64,000 bases of DNA, from contig NC_134951.1 of the NCBI RefSeq assembly GCF_965638725.1, forward strand, positions 75,271,068 to 75,335,067. Reading direction: 5' to 3'. Each line of letters begins with the position of its first letter. Positions within the stretch are counted from its first letter, which is position 1. The position numbers and the translations under genes were made by a program. Below the pieces are notes generated by a model, which had not been told where the DNA came from, ran no database searches, and saw only the letters and a list, made by a program, of their open reading frames with translations. Below, in pieces: positions 28,501 to 39,125 of this stretch. The stretch comes from Aptenodytes patagonicus (Eukaryota; Chordata; Aves; Sphenisciformes; Spheniscidae).

Positions 28501-31500
28501 CAACTTCTTACTTACTGATGAAAGATAAGCAAGTTCCCCATGCTCAGAGTCCCCAGCAGAACCAGGGGGAGAAGCTGGATCTCGTGTCTCAGCCATATAC
28601 TTCAATTATTGAATAATGCTCTTTCTTCATAAAAAATACACCCTCTCAGCTATGAATGTGGAATTACAGGGCATCACATTATCCCCCCCACAGATTAAGT
28701 CTGCTTTTCAAATTTCCTTATTATATAGTGGAGACAACAACAAATTTTAGGTGGGAATTAAGAAAAGTGATCAAGCCCTAAACAGTAAAGTCAATATTGA
28801 CTTTGTAGTATTTTTTTTCTGTGTTGATAACAAAAACAATTTTTCTTAGCCTCACGGTTGAATACAGAAAAACACAGCAACTGCAAGGTACTGAATTCCA
28901 ATGAAAGTCCTTTCCTTCCTGCCATAGTCAGTCCCAAAACGACCAACTGCCAGGACCTTAATTCTGTCTGGGACAAGTCTCTATCAGTTTCTGAATGAAG
29001 TCCAGAAAAGAAGTATATCCCCTAAAAAAGCCAATAATAAAAGTTTATATTGCAAAGAATACATTCTAATTTCATGCCATCTTTAAGTGCTGAAAAAACA
29101 AGACAATCAACAGTAAATTATTTATTAATAAAACACCAATGCAAAACATTTTCTAAATCTTAAAAGGAAGCTATATATTGTAAGAAAATAATTCACAATT
29201 AAATATATATAGGTTGATTGTCCTTTCCAATGTTAATGTGCACAGAAGACTCTCCGTGAGGAGATTGCTGGGTTTCAAGACTCTATCTGATAATCAGTAC
29301 TGCAAACAAATCAGATATTAAATTATAAAGGCTAATACACAAATACACTAGCTTACAGCTTGAAATCAAAAAGTAAATCTGTTTATTAAAGTTATATCAG
29401 CCCAACTCCTAAGCTTCAAAGGGCTGAAGCCGAAAAGTAACCACTTAAGAGTGGAGCACGGCCTGCAGAGTTCAAGAGTTACTCTGTGCAGAGGCTGTGG
29501 CAGTGACAGCTTGACATAATTGGAGCATGTTTTGAAAACTCGCTCTGGTCTGCTTCTTCTCCACAAATAACACCATGAAAACAGGAAAAGCGCTCACAGA
29601 GCAGTCCTTGGATTTGAAGGCAGAAATACACCACTGTTGAATGTAACCTGGGAAACTGGGCAGCTGGCTGTCAGAGAGCAAGGAAAAAAGAGCTAAAGTC
29701 TGAAAAGACACCACGGACTAGCAACAAGTACACAACCTATCTTTTTATTTAGCAACAAATGCATTACTGAAGTGCTTATCTTTCAAAGAACTGCTTACAT
29801 CTCTGATGGTATCCTGACTGTTGATCAAACAAGTTTCCAACCAAACCATAAATACTAGCAGTCAACATTTACACCAACGCTAGCTTCCAGATCAGAAAAA
29901 GGATGTCTCATTGCCACATGATAAAATCGAGCACACAAGCTTACTATACAAACTATAAACAGCTACTCAAACACCTCCTGTTGCTAGCTTTACATAAACA
30001 AAATGCTCATGCAGATCCCAAAACCATTTACTGTGGGACTACTTCAGCATCCACATAGTTCAGTTTCTCCACAGATTACTTTCTCCATAACCACTGCAGA
30101 GTACTTAACTTATGAAGATGACTTTTCAGCAAAACAGTGATATTTTTAAATCATACAGAGGTTTTAAAGCATGATGCAAAGCACATACAGCTCTATGTTA
30201 CAAAAGATGGTATCAAGTGGATGAAAATTACTCAAGTGACAAATAACAGTTTCCAGATGTCTCCATCTGACCCACGCAAACCAGCTAGCAACTTTCAAGA
30301 GGAAAGTGGGCTGGAACAGAACCACATCTCGATTTTCAAGCAATGTGAAGTTAGTTGGTTTTAAGCAGCTGATCAACCGATGTTTTCAAGGCCAGGGTCT
30401 TTTTGTGTGGGGAGAGGAAAGAAAAAGATGGGAAAACAAGCAATTCAGTTAATAGAATTTTTTTTTTTAAAGTAACAAGCATAGGAAGATTTCACTGTAA
30501 ACCGTGAACACAAAGAAAGCACTTTGAACAAGAAGTGATGGATCAGCATCTCAAGATCCAATAAAGGACACTGACCCCAAAAACATACAAAGCTCTTTGT
30601 GCTAAAGAACCTAAAAGTAGGTGTTTGTAAACAAGTGTTTTTAAACTGCTAATATATACAAGCCTCTCGTGCTTTGCTGATAATTTAAGAGTATCTGCCT
30701 CAAGCATTCAGCTGCATGTCTGTTATCACTATGATTTAGATTCACAATAATACATTATTCAAACAGAATGTTGCATACAGCCAACTGGAAGGAATCAGTT
30801 GAGAGTCTGTCGTTCAGAGACACGACAAAGACTGAGGAAAGTAAGGGTCCATCAGAACTAATTTTAGAGTCCAGAAATTAAACACAAAGATCAAATCCCA
30901 TGAAAATCCCAAGGAGGCAGAAATTAAAAATAAAATAATTTTTTTTTTTTAAATTAAATTGGCATCTAAATGCTACTCAAAACATGCAGAGGTAAAACCA
31001 CATGGGAACCAAAAGCTAGGTTAACACAAACTGGTATACAGCCTCAAGATTCAGCTAAATATAAGCTTACCCTCCAAAATGTCACTTCTACTTTATGGGA
31101 GTACTCCTTCCCTATTTAATAACGATCACCTTCAAAAACCACCTGTCCATCTTAGTATAATGGATAAGAGCTCTCTATTCATTTTCATGGATCTGAAAGT
31201 CTACAGATTACTAATTTAAACATACTTAACCACAGCTTTGTTGCTCCCTCATACTGTAGGCCAATGTTGCAAAGTTGATATTAACTATTTTCTTCTCTGG
31301 GGGTGGAGAAAGGCATGCTAGTTCTTTGCTCATAGTCCTACAGTGCATATCTTTATCACAAAAGCCATCCATAATGTACTCACATTTATCAAAATGGTTA
31401 TCTTGATTTTGTCTAAATCTGTATCAGCAGCTGAGTGAAGAAACTTTTGGGAGTACATGAAAGAAGAAAGTGACTAAGGTTGTGTTCAGCCTGCAAGAAC

Positions 31501-34500
31501 ACAGAACTGTGCTTTCCAATAAACTTTAACACCTGTGTGCAGATGAGGGAGACTTCACCTCTGAGCACACCTTGATCCCTCTACATTTGAGAGGGCTGAA
31601 CTTCACTTACAAATCACACGGAATGTCAAAACTGAAGAGTTTAATACAAAGCAGCAAAAGCCATCAGTAATAACTAAAAACTGTTACAGAGGTTAAGATA
31701 AACTTAGCTGGATAGGACAGACGGATAAGCAACTCTCCTCAAAATAAGGCTTGAAGCAAGACTACTTCAATAGCTTTAGCAGATCTTCAAAGAAAGGCAG
31801 AATGAATAAAATGAACCTCATCTTGTAACAGTCTTAAGAAAAATTTTTTCTTAAAAAAGTGTTATCATAACACTAACAAACATGACTTTGAGGTATTATA
31901 TTCACAGAAATGATCATCCAAAAGAACACGAACATTATGCATTTCTTTCCAAGCTTACTGTTGTGGTTTAACGTCAGCCAGCAACTGAGCACCACACAGT
32001 CATTCTACCCCAGCCAAAACCAGGACACTTACTAACAGCTCTTAGTACTACATCAGGATGAAAGAAACAGTAGCATTAAAGAAAAGCTTGGAGTTATATT
32101 GAAACTAAAACGTACAAGATTCCCTCTCTTTAACACGCCCACAAGCAGTGGTAATCACCTCTAAGGGACAGATTTGCAAAATTATTTCCATTTTACTGTA
32201 GATTATTAGGCAGCTTCAGACTACCAGAAAAAGTAGTATTATGCCATTAAACCCAACCAGAGGGAAAAAAAAAATCTTAAGCAAAAGAAATAAACATTTT
32301 TAATTTAAAATGACTGATTATAAAGTGTTGTGATACAAATAAGCAGCCAAAAACATGCTCTCTTTTTTTCCCGGATGACTGAGGACATGGACTTCATTGG
32401 ACTGAATTTTGGGGTTGTTGTGGGAAAGAATGGGTATGTTTTTAACATTACATCAACACCTTGTATAACATTGAGGCGAAAAACAAAATATGCCAACAAC
32501 AAAGAACCAGTTAAGAACACAGTCCTAATTTACACACAGATAAAACGTGATGAATGTTATTAAAGTTATTTTTCCTTTCTGTTAACATTTCTTATCTTCT
32601 GGGATGTTAAGTTGTCTTGATTTACTCAAATGCCTCCCTCTTAGAAGGTCAAGGGTGTAGAAATTCCTTCAAAACATTTCACTGACATGGGCAAATCACT
32701 AACAAATACTTAAATCACTAACAGAAAAAGTCTCGTGGCAACTCTTTTAGGCAATTATTCAAATTACTTGCTAACAAAATAAAAAAGTCTCAATGCTCCA
32801 AAAAATAGCATCACAGATTTCAACTCTACGCCACCTGAGACATCAACTAAATTTAAGAAATTTTAGGTATTCTTAAACTAACATATCAGTGGATGTGTTA
32901 ATTTTTAATAAAAAAAAAAGTTCAATTTTCAACTGTTTCACTATCCAGCCGTGAGTTACAATGCTTAGTCACCCAAGCCTCAATACAACATATATGTTGA
33001 AGGAAAGTGTGTTCACTGAATGCACACAACAGGCAGCATAACTGCTTGTACAGTGGAGGTATTAAATTTGGGTTAAGTGGTTTTTATTGGTCTAATTTTC
33101 CATTGCTATTTCCTTTCTTCATGTTCATCCAAGTTACATTACTCTTCCTTGAACAAAATTAGCCAGATATAAAAGAGATTTGGATAAAACAAGGAAAATG
33201 ACATGGCAGGGGAAAAAAACAAAACAAAAACGATGTTTAGTCCTTGCTGAACCTAGCTTAGACTTAGCAATGCCATATTCAATGCCTTCACATTAATGGC
33301 AGTTCCCAAAGAGATTTGTCCTCAGCAATCACAAACCTGCAACAAAGGTGCAGATTCATTGTAGATAAGCCATCACTATGATGAAACTTGCCGAGATGTC
33401 ATTTTTAATTATTTAACATCTAAATAATAAAACGCTCAGAGAAATATCTTTAGCATGTCTAAGAATAGAATCCACAAAGCCTGACAATATTTGAATATAT
33501 ACTGATTCGAAACACCATTCACACCGAAAAATTAGGAATCTGGTCTCAAATGAGGCACGAAATTCTATGGAATTTGTAGTATCTCGTAAATTACAGTGGC
33601 TAACTTTTGTGATACAAAATGATGAGGAAGAGAAAAAGAGTGTAGCAGGAAACAAGCCCACAGATGGTTAACAACATTATGCAGCACTTTAGCCACAGTG
33701 AAGTTAATTCACCTTCACTGTCACCTAGAAATGTGGATTCAAAAGCATGTATATGTGGTTATAACACCACTGGCACAACATGATCAGAGAAATAAGCAAA
33801 GAAAGATTGTCATATGGCAGCATACCATATTGATTGGAGGAGAGAGAGAGAGAGGTGTGATAAGGAAACTTAATTAACTTTGATGGACTGTGAATTGGAC
33901 AGGGACCAATTTTTCAGTTCTGCAAGTGGGGAAGAAAAGCTGATTTCTAAGATGTTGGTGTGTAAACAGGACTTGGCAAGAGCCCAAGTATGAAAGACAG
34001 AAGGAGATCAAAATGACCCCATAGTGAGATGAGAGAACAGTGGATAGGGGAAAAAAAACCCACAGATTTAGAATCCAAAGATCTTCAACCAAGCAAGATA
34101 ACAGTAAATAAGTCACTAATTACCCAGTCTTTCCCTGCTTTCTCAGCATCCCTATACGGTAAGTTATAACAAAAAGAAACTTCAGTCACAGTTATGTATT
34201 TAAACACAGTCAATTATTTCTATGTTTAGCATGATTTCTAACCCTACAGTAACCTGCATTTAGATAGTTTCCTAGAAGCTTTGCCTGCTAAAAGATCTTC
34301 ATTTAAATATTCTTAGGGGGAAAGTTTGCTCAAGTTTGAAGGCACATGTTCAACCATTTTCAGTTAGGAAGAAGCGAAGATTGAAATAATTACTCTGTAA
34401 GGGTGAAAAATATTTTTTTAAGATAGCTCTAATACTGGAAGAATCAAACATTCAGAGGAAAAAAAAGCCTTTGTTAAAATGAGAAGTAGTTTCAAGAGTC

Positions 34501-37500
34501 ACTGGAAAACAAAGCAGCTGAACACCTCATGGAAACAGCACATTCAAGGACAGCATTTTTGTTGTGAAGAAAAGAGTGCATTTTAAGCAAGTTTATTTTG
34601 TATATGTCACAAATTGTGCATATATGATGCCTCAAATTAACAGTGCAAGAACATGTTTACAATGCAACAAGCAGCTAAAAATCAAAACAACAAAACAAAA
34701 AGTCACGCAACATTCTTCAGTCACTTATCTCTAAGTATGCACTGAAAAAATATGCAGAGTTCCAGGACCCTCTTCATTATTTTGTCCCTTTTAAAGACAC
34801 AAAAGCAAAGGTAAGACTTGTAAAGAATGCTTGCCTAAATCTGCATGCAAATAAAGAAAAGCACTTACCACTGCTCTAAAACAATGATTGTTACCTTTAT
34901 AGAAAGATTAATTCTATAGTTAAGGCAACAGCGAAATGTGCATATGTTAATATAGTTTCATGAAATTAGAGCACTTTATTGCCACAAAATAGAAGCATTA
35001 GTAACTGTCAATAACAACTTAAAATGAAGAATAACCTTTATAGCTGTTTTAAAGGAAAAGAATACATAGCCTACAGGAGTTTTCCACTGATGTTTTTGTT
35101 TGGGAGCAAAACCAGTTTAAGAAGCTCCCATTCTCCCCAGCCCACTTACACCCATAACAAAGTTCACTGCTTCTCTAACCACAACAGTACAACAGCTTAC
35201 AGATACTGAGGAGTTTAAACCTCAATGTTTCACAAGGGGAGTAATGAGAAAGTGACCCAGTCTTACAACACAGCCTCCCTCACAAGCAGTTCTGTAAGCA
35301 CAGTGAAGAGACGACTTGTGGTGTAAGGGCAGGAGCAAGAACTTCTCAACCAGGCTTTGCTGCAGAAGAAAACACTGTGTCACTACAACCTGCATTATTT
35401 CCTTTAAGTTATGCAAATTACACACTAAATTACACATTCAGCTACTAAGTTACACAGAAGACAAACACTCAGCATCAAATTAACCTCATCTGCCTTGCAT
35501 TCTTACTTCTAGCATAAAAATGCTAGAAAAGCTACGCTACTTAGCTGTTTTTAGAGAAAAAAAAAGTTAAATACATTGAGGGATCTACTACTCAAAAGGA
35601 ATTCTCTAGAACATTTTAGTCTTTCTGTAACCAATGATTTTAAGTTTGTTGAAAACATATCTGAGAGAATTATATATCATATAAACCAGTACTTTCTTCT
35701 AAACTTGTTCCCAACTTTAGCAACAAGGTATCATCTTACCTGGAGAACTCTTATTTAAAAAAGTTACGGTCTTAATCCTGCAACTGCTCTGCACTGATAA
35801 AGCCCTACACCACCACTGGAGTCCCACTGAGGTCAACAATGCAATCAATCTTGCTGCAAGATCAAAAGCCTCTGTGCCTCCACAACATTTTATTTCCAAA
35901 CCACTATTTAACACCCCTCAAAATATTTTGGCATACATACGCAAAACAGAGAGAGGAAAATTACAGACTGTAATTTTCCAGGTAATTACCATCACTGTAT
36001 ATTTTGAGATTACAATATTAAACGCTTCCAGTTTACTTTCCTCTTCCTATACTACTATTGTTGTGTACTAACTATAATGGGTTTTAGCTTTTTCATCATT
36101 ATTATTTGCAAAGTCCTAAAGAGTGTCCATGTGTTGAAAAACACTGTCATTGTCTTCTTCAACAAAGAAATCAGTTTTGCCTTCAGGTTCTCAGAGCCAT
36201 AGACAATTCTGGCAATAATCACTTTTTTGGATGTATTTTGGAGCTTGCAATTCATTTTTACATCAGAAAGTTTTCCCCTGCCGTGTAAGGGAACAGAATT
36301 TCACTAGAACAGTATTTCTAGCCCTTACAGTTGCAAAGCAAAACAAAACAATGCACTGCAGGCTCTTGTAACTAGAGAAGTTATTATCTATTTGTTAAAG
36401 AGGCAGTTTTTACAGCGAGATGGACAGTCACTTCAGCATATATTGCTCTACTGGATAGAAGAGTTCTCAAAAGAGCGGCAAAAGACAACACTGGAAAAGA
36501 CCACAGGATCAGAGGATCTAACATAAGCAGACTAGAGAAAACAACAAGGACGATTCTCCTATATCTCCAAAATAAAGAGGAGGCCAAACAGGTGAAGTTG
36601 TCTGTGGTCTTGCAGCATCACTAAAATAGGAGACAACTGCCATAATACAGGCTCCAAAACTACATCCTTTTATGTCTAGGACACAGACTTGAGGAGAGGA
36701 AGGGAAAGACCGGGAGTAAAGAAGAGAGACACTACAAGCGTATCTAATACGGATTAATCCAAGGCTAATATGAAAAATGGAAGCTCTGAATAGAGAAGGT
36801 GTTATCTTATCACACTGTCCTCTCAGCCTGGATCATATGTAAATGACCCTGCAGACTTGTACTGAAGTACATCAGTGAAGAGCACCCGCCCAACACCTTC
36901 CACGCGCAGCACGGGGACAGCACAAACCCTCGGCAAGGACAAGGAACGCCAAGTCCCAGGCAGTCACCGGAAAGCTCGGCGACAGCATGAGTCTGTAACC
37001 TCGGCAGCTCCTCTCCTCTCCCAGCGGTCGTAGCCCACCTCTTCGAAAGGAGCAACTCGGGACTGGGGCCAAAAGCGAGCGTTTCGGACCTCACGAGTGG
37101 ACTGCTGCCACAAGCCCCTTTCGCCCAACAAAAACAACCTCGGCCCCTTCCGCGCGTTTCCCAAACCCGGGCAGCTCCCACTGCGTTCAGCCGGGGCCTG
37201 AAAGACTGAAGGACGGCCGCTGCGCGCCCGCCGACACCACCGTTCCCCCGCCCACCCTGCGAGGGGCCTCGGGGCGCCGCTCCCCGCCGCCCGGCGGGCG
37301 TGCTGACCCGGCAGAGGCGGCCAGAGCGAAGCCAGAGGGACGCCGAGCCCGGTGCGTGCGGAGGATCACGGATCCTCCGGAGCTGCCGCCGCGGCCCCGC
37401 CTCAGCTCACACAAGAGCGTTATGGGCAGGCGGGGACGAGGCGGCGGGAACCGGGCCGGGAAGGAGGGGGAGGCGGCGGGCTGACAACAGCCACAGCCAC

Positions 37501-38120
37501 CGCACGGCGCTTCCCCTTCGGGACCGCCATCGGCGCCGCCCCTCCCGCCGCATCTCCTCCCGCAACAACAGCCCGGGCCCGCCCTGCGCCAGCGGCCGCC
37601 GCCCTCCGCCCGGCTGCGGGACGGCGGCGGCGGCGCTCGCCGCGCCCTCCCGGGAGGGACCCGGACGGACACCCAGACACACACCCCCCGGCTGGGCGCC
37701 GCCTTCGCCTCCTCCCCCCGCCGGCGCTGCTCCTTGACAGTTGGCGGCTGAGCGGGCGCCGCGGGAATGCGAAGTGCGTGCGGCCGGTAACGGTCACCCC
37801 GGGGCTAATGCGAGAGGAGCCCCGCCCGCGCCCCGCCGCGCCCCCGCCCCGGACTCACTGCGGAGATTGTGGATGAGCTCGGAGTGGCTGGCGCCTCCCG
37901 ACTTCCAGGCCATGGCTAGACACACTCTGCGGAGCAGGTACAGAGCCGCCTTCAGCGCCGCGACTGCGCACAGCAGCTTCCCCAGGAAGGACACAACCTC
38001 CAGCGCCGACACAGGCACCGCCTCCTCGCCGCCTCCTCCTCCCCCCCCCGCCGCCGCTGCGGCTGCGGCGCGCCCGCCGGGGGGAGGGGCCACGCGCCCA
38101 CCGCCCCGCGCGCCCGACAT
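4580..38120 (-). CDS. PCMT1: Protein-L-isoaspartate(D-aspartate) O-methyltransferase, whole gene
   Basis: PCMT1 transfers methyl from S-adenosylmethionine to the carboxyl of isoaspartyl and D-aspartyl residues, which starts their repair to L-aspartate. It is mainly cytosolic. The coding exons on the minus strand are 38120-37859, 25943-25839, 24612-24581, 22798-22694, 19268-19148, 14470-14385, 12827-12658 and 4592-4580. They total 894 bases, or 297 residues from the upstream Met and 228 from the classical Met at 37913 (MAWKSGG). All phases agree and all introns are GT-AG. The SAM-binding motif I is [11 protein letters not shown] (exon 4), followed by [13 protein letters not shown] (exon 5), [13 protein letters not shown] (exon 6) and [18 protein letters not shown] (exon 7). 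The longer form adds an Ala/Gly-rich head and a hydrophobic helix. It diverges from NUP43. I am certain of the gene; use of the longer start is less certain. Confidence 0.97.
6235..7003 (-). mobile_element. CR1 LINE, 5'-truncated, copy 1
   Basis: The element reads on the minus strand. Its 3' end is the ATTCTATGATTCTATGA-type tail at 6235-6250. Upstream comes the end of ORF2 (the reverse-transcriptase protein), with recognisable segments such as [48 protein letters not shown] and [18 protein letters not shown] one-base frameshift at 6711-6719 (see findings) and further damage make it inactive. Only about 770 bases of the multi-kilobase element remain, the usual result of truncated reverse transcription. 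It sits in PCMT1 intron 7, in the same orientation as the gene. Confidence 0.95.
12267..12272 (-). terminator. PCMT1: Candidate poly(A) signal of the PCMT1 RWK form
   Basis: A minus-strand AATAAA about 380 bases beyond the -RWK stop codon. GT-rich sequence follows (GTTAGTGGTAATTGGGTGTTC, near 12220-12245). If exon 7 is not spliced to exon 8, cleavage here would end the transcript. Its use is inferred. Confidence 0.45.
12648..12827 (-). CDS. PCMT1: PCMT1 exon 7, with alternative -RWK stop
   Basis: The acceptor is GTGTTCTAG ending at 12828. The exon starts [16 protein letters not shown] and carries the [12 protein letters not shown] segment and the conserved end [14 protein letters not shown]. 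At TCC-AG|GTGGAAGTGA the gene has a choice. Splicing at 12658 joins exon 8 and gives -SRDEL; reading through gives -SRWK with a TGA at 12648-12650. The same GTGG is thus both codon and splice donor, as in mammals. Confidence 0.95.
12828..14384 (-). other. PCMT1: PCMT1 intron 6
   Basis: AT-rich intron with short poly(A) and poly(T) runs. I see no mobile element, RNA gene or additional exon in it. Confidence 0.6.
14385..14470 (-). CDS. PCMT1: PCMT1 exon 6
   Basis: 86 bases with acceptor TTTCTTGCAG and donor GTAAGCC. It encodes [20 protein letters not shown] followed by AAAPVVPQA, part of the SAM/isoaspartyl-peptide fold (DAIHVGAAA is a family signature). The first codon is completed by the last base of exon 5. 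Confidence 0.97.
14471..19147 (-). other. PCMT1: PCMT1 intron 5
   Basis: About 4.7 kb of AT-rich intron. It has a G-rich stretch at 17795-17815 and short A and T tracts. The small open frames (such as 15564-15890 plus) show no known protein features. I see no recognisable mobile element. Confidence 0.6.
19148..19268 (-). CDS. PCMT1: PCMT1 exon 5
   Basis: 121 bases with acceptor TTTTTATTCCAG and donor GTGAGC. It encodes [20 protein letters not shown], then [25 protein letters not shown] is the acidic post-motif-I region that contacts the ribose of S-adenosylmethionine in this family. The exon ends after the first base of a codon, matching exon 6. Confidence 0.97.
19269..22693 (-). other. PCMT1: PCMT1 intron 4
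   Basis: About 3.4 kb of AT-rich sequence with no exon, RNA gene or mobile element that I can recognise. Confidence 0.6.
22694..22798 (-). CDS. PCMT1: PCMT1 exon 4, SAM-binding motif I
   Basis: 105 bases with acceptor CTTCTCTTAG and donor GTGAGAT. It encodes [20 protein letters not shown] followed by [15 protein letters not shown]. The glycine-rich DVGSGSG loop is methyltransferase motif I, which binds S-adenosylmethionine. Both exon ends are in phase 0. Confidence 0.98.
24143..24465 (-). mobile_element. Old CR1 LINE fragment
   Basis: Plus-strand text such as TTTCGGTTGGAAAGGACCTC, GGTCCAACCCTC and CTGCTTAGAGCCCTGTCCAG is a diverged reverse complement of a CR1 3' end. It shares the layout of the two young copies but differs at many sites, so it is an older subfamily. 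Boundaries are approximate. It lies in PCMT1 intron 3, about 115 bases past the exon 3 donor. Confidence 0.85.
24581..24612 (-). CDS. PCMT1: PCMT1 exon 3 (32-base micro-exon)
   Basis: A very short exon with acceptor CTTGTTTTACAG and donor GTAAGC. It encodes (G)[10 protein letters not shown]. The first codon is split with exon 2, and the end is in phase with exon 4. It was placed by sequence and phase because it is too short to stand out as an open frame. Confidence 0.95.
25153..25290. repeat. Diverged two-copy tandem duplication, 76-base period
   Basis: 25153-25214 and 25229-25290 both run from TTTTCCTAT through CCCATTACAAT to ATTAAAG and match over most positions. The duplication is followed at once by a run of about 16 G. 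It lies in PCMT1 intron 2. Confidence 0.8.
25839..25943 (-). CDS. PCMT1: PCMT1 exon 2
   Basis: 105 bases with acceptor TTTATAG (a weak tract interrupted by TTTATTTG repeats) and donor GTAAGAG. It encodes (K)[20 protein letters not shown], then [14 protein letters not shown]. The split codons join exon 1 (R-K) and exon 3 (I-G) correctly. This is the conserved N-terminal part of the enzyme. Confidence 0.97.
25944..37858 (-). other. PCMT1: PCMT1 intron 1
   Basis: An 11.9-kb intron, the largest of the gene. It contains the mini-LTR at 31959-32027, a G/T-rich block near 26932-26982, a GA run at 33839-33854 and several A tracts. None of the open frames inside has known protein features. The last 700 bases, near exon 1, belong to the CpG island. 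Confidence 0.7.
31959..32027. mobile_element. 69-bp internally deleted avian LTR with 5-bp target duplication
   Basis: The element starts TGTTGTGGTTTAACGTCAGC and ends CCCCAGCCAAAACCAGGACA. As I recall, these are the two ends of a common bird endogenous-retrovirus LTR that is normally several hundred bases long. TG...CA termini are present. CTTAC occurs directly on each side (31954-31958 and 32028-32032), a perfect 5-bp target-site duplication. The middle is missing. Confidence 0.8.
37859..38120 (-). CDS. PCMT1: PCMT1 exon 1, two possible starts
   Basis: The donor is CGCA|GTGAGT after 37859. The classical start is Met70 at 37911-37913 ([18 protein letters not shown]). The same frame is open upstream to an ATG at 38118-38120. 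That gives 69 more residues: MSGARGGG, an Ala/Gly-rich stretch, then a hydrophobic helix around residues 39-68 ([20 protein letters not shown] and on). Human PCMT1 has a matching longer form, so the upstream start is probably real and would give a membrane-associated version. Confidence 0.92.
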
Positions 38121-38160
38121 TCTCCGGCCGCCGCCGCTCCGCCGGCCCGCGCTGGACCCC

Positions 38161-38170
38161 GCGCATGCGC
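38161..38170. promoter_or_regulatory. PCMT1: NRF1 palindrome upstream of PCMT1
   Basis: GCGCATGCGC is a perfect core NRF1 motif, 41 bases before the long-form start codon. NRF1 sites typically sit close to transcription starts in CpG-island promoters. Binding is inferred. Confidence 0.7.
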
Positions 38171-38928
38171 GCCCGTCGCCCCCGGGGCCGCGCGCGGGGA
38201 TCTCCCCGCGTGCGGGGGGGTGGCGTCGTTCTGCAGCCGCCCTTCAAGGGCCGATCGCCTCCCGCCCCGCCGATGTCTGGGGGCTGCGGGCGGAGGGAAG
38301 CGCGGTCGGGCCGCCCCTCGGCTGCTCCGGTAGCCCGCGCGGGGGAGACGGCCTTCCTCCCCCCCGCGGTCGCAGTGCCGCCGTGCGCGCCCGGTAATGC
38401 ACGAGCGCGCTTACCGCCGCAGCGCGTCGTGGCCGCTCGCACGGTGCTGGGGGTGCGGAGAGGCCGCGGGGCTTGCCCGGGGTGGCGGAGCACACGGGTG
38501 GCCCAAGCCCCGGTGCCGGTAGCGTCCTCCGGAGCCCAGCCGCCCGGGCCCGGGGCCCAAGCCCGCCCCTCCCCACAGCTGCAGCCTGCGGCGCCAGTCG
38601 CGCGGGCTCAGCGGCAGCTCCCGGTTGGCGGGTTTGGTTGCAGGGGCCGCGGATCCCGCGCTGGCGGCGGGGGCGCAGCGCTGCCCTCGCCCCAGAAGCG
38701 GCAGGGCTGCGGGCGCGGGTTTGCGAGCTTAGGAGCTCCGTTACTGAACGAGCTAGCGAAGCGGCACGTCGGTACCCCCCCCCCCCCCGCCGCCACCTTC
38801 CCGGCTTTGGTCGCTCGTGAAATGGGCCGGCACACGCCGCGTACCGAAGAAGGAGGGCGGTGGGAGCGCCGGTCCCCGGCCCGTCCTGCCGCCGGGGCCC
38901 AGCGCGCGCCCCGCCGCCCTTGCGACGG

Positions 38929-39031
38929 AGCCAATTATCGCCGCCCCGCGGCGCGGCGTTTTGCATGGGGCGCGCCTATTGGCCGCGGCCAGCCCGCGCG
39001 GGCCGGGCCGACGTGTTGGAGGCTGCCATTG
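38929..39031. promoter_or_regulatory. Cluster of three CCAAT boxes with an octamer-like site
   Basis: CCAAT on the plus strand lies at about 38932, and inverted ATTGG at about 38977 and 39027, spaced roughly 45-50 bases. TTTTGCAT, an octamer-like motif, lies at about 38959. Regularly spaced NF-Y boxes suggest a core promoter some 800 bases above the PCMT1 start. It may drive an alternative PCMT1 first exon or a divergent transcript. Confidence 0.5.
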
Positions 39032-39125
39032 GTCAGCTGGCGCGGGCGCGCCGGCGGCCCTGCCGCCCCTGCCCCGGCGGCGCGGGAGCTGCCCCCAAGG
39101 CGGCAGTCATTGCGGGGGGGGGGTG

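Larger units (their letters stand above)
37180..39125. promoter_or_regulatory. PCMT1: CpG island and promoter of PCMT1
   Basis: The sequence is very GC- and CpG-rich here and changes sharply to AT-rich on both sides. It covers PCMT1 exon 1 and its upstream region. There is no TATA box at an expected place, as is usual for housekeeping genes. The long open frames on both strands (37187-39426) are a by-product of high GC, which makes stop codons rare. Confidence 0.9.

Noticed and set aside
33839-33854. CRISPR-like or satellite array
   Set aside because: It is only a short GA run. No regularly spaced direct repeats occur anywhere in the window.
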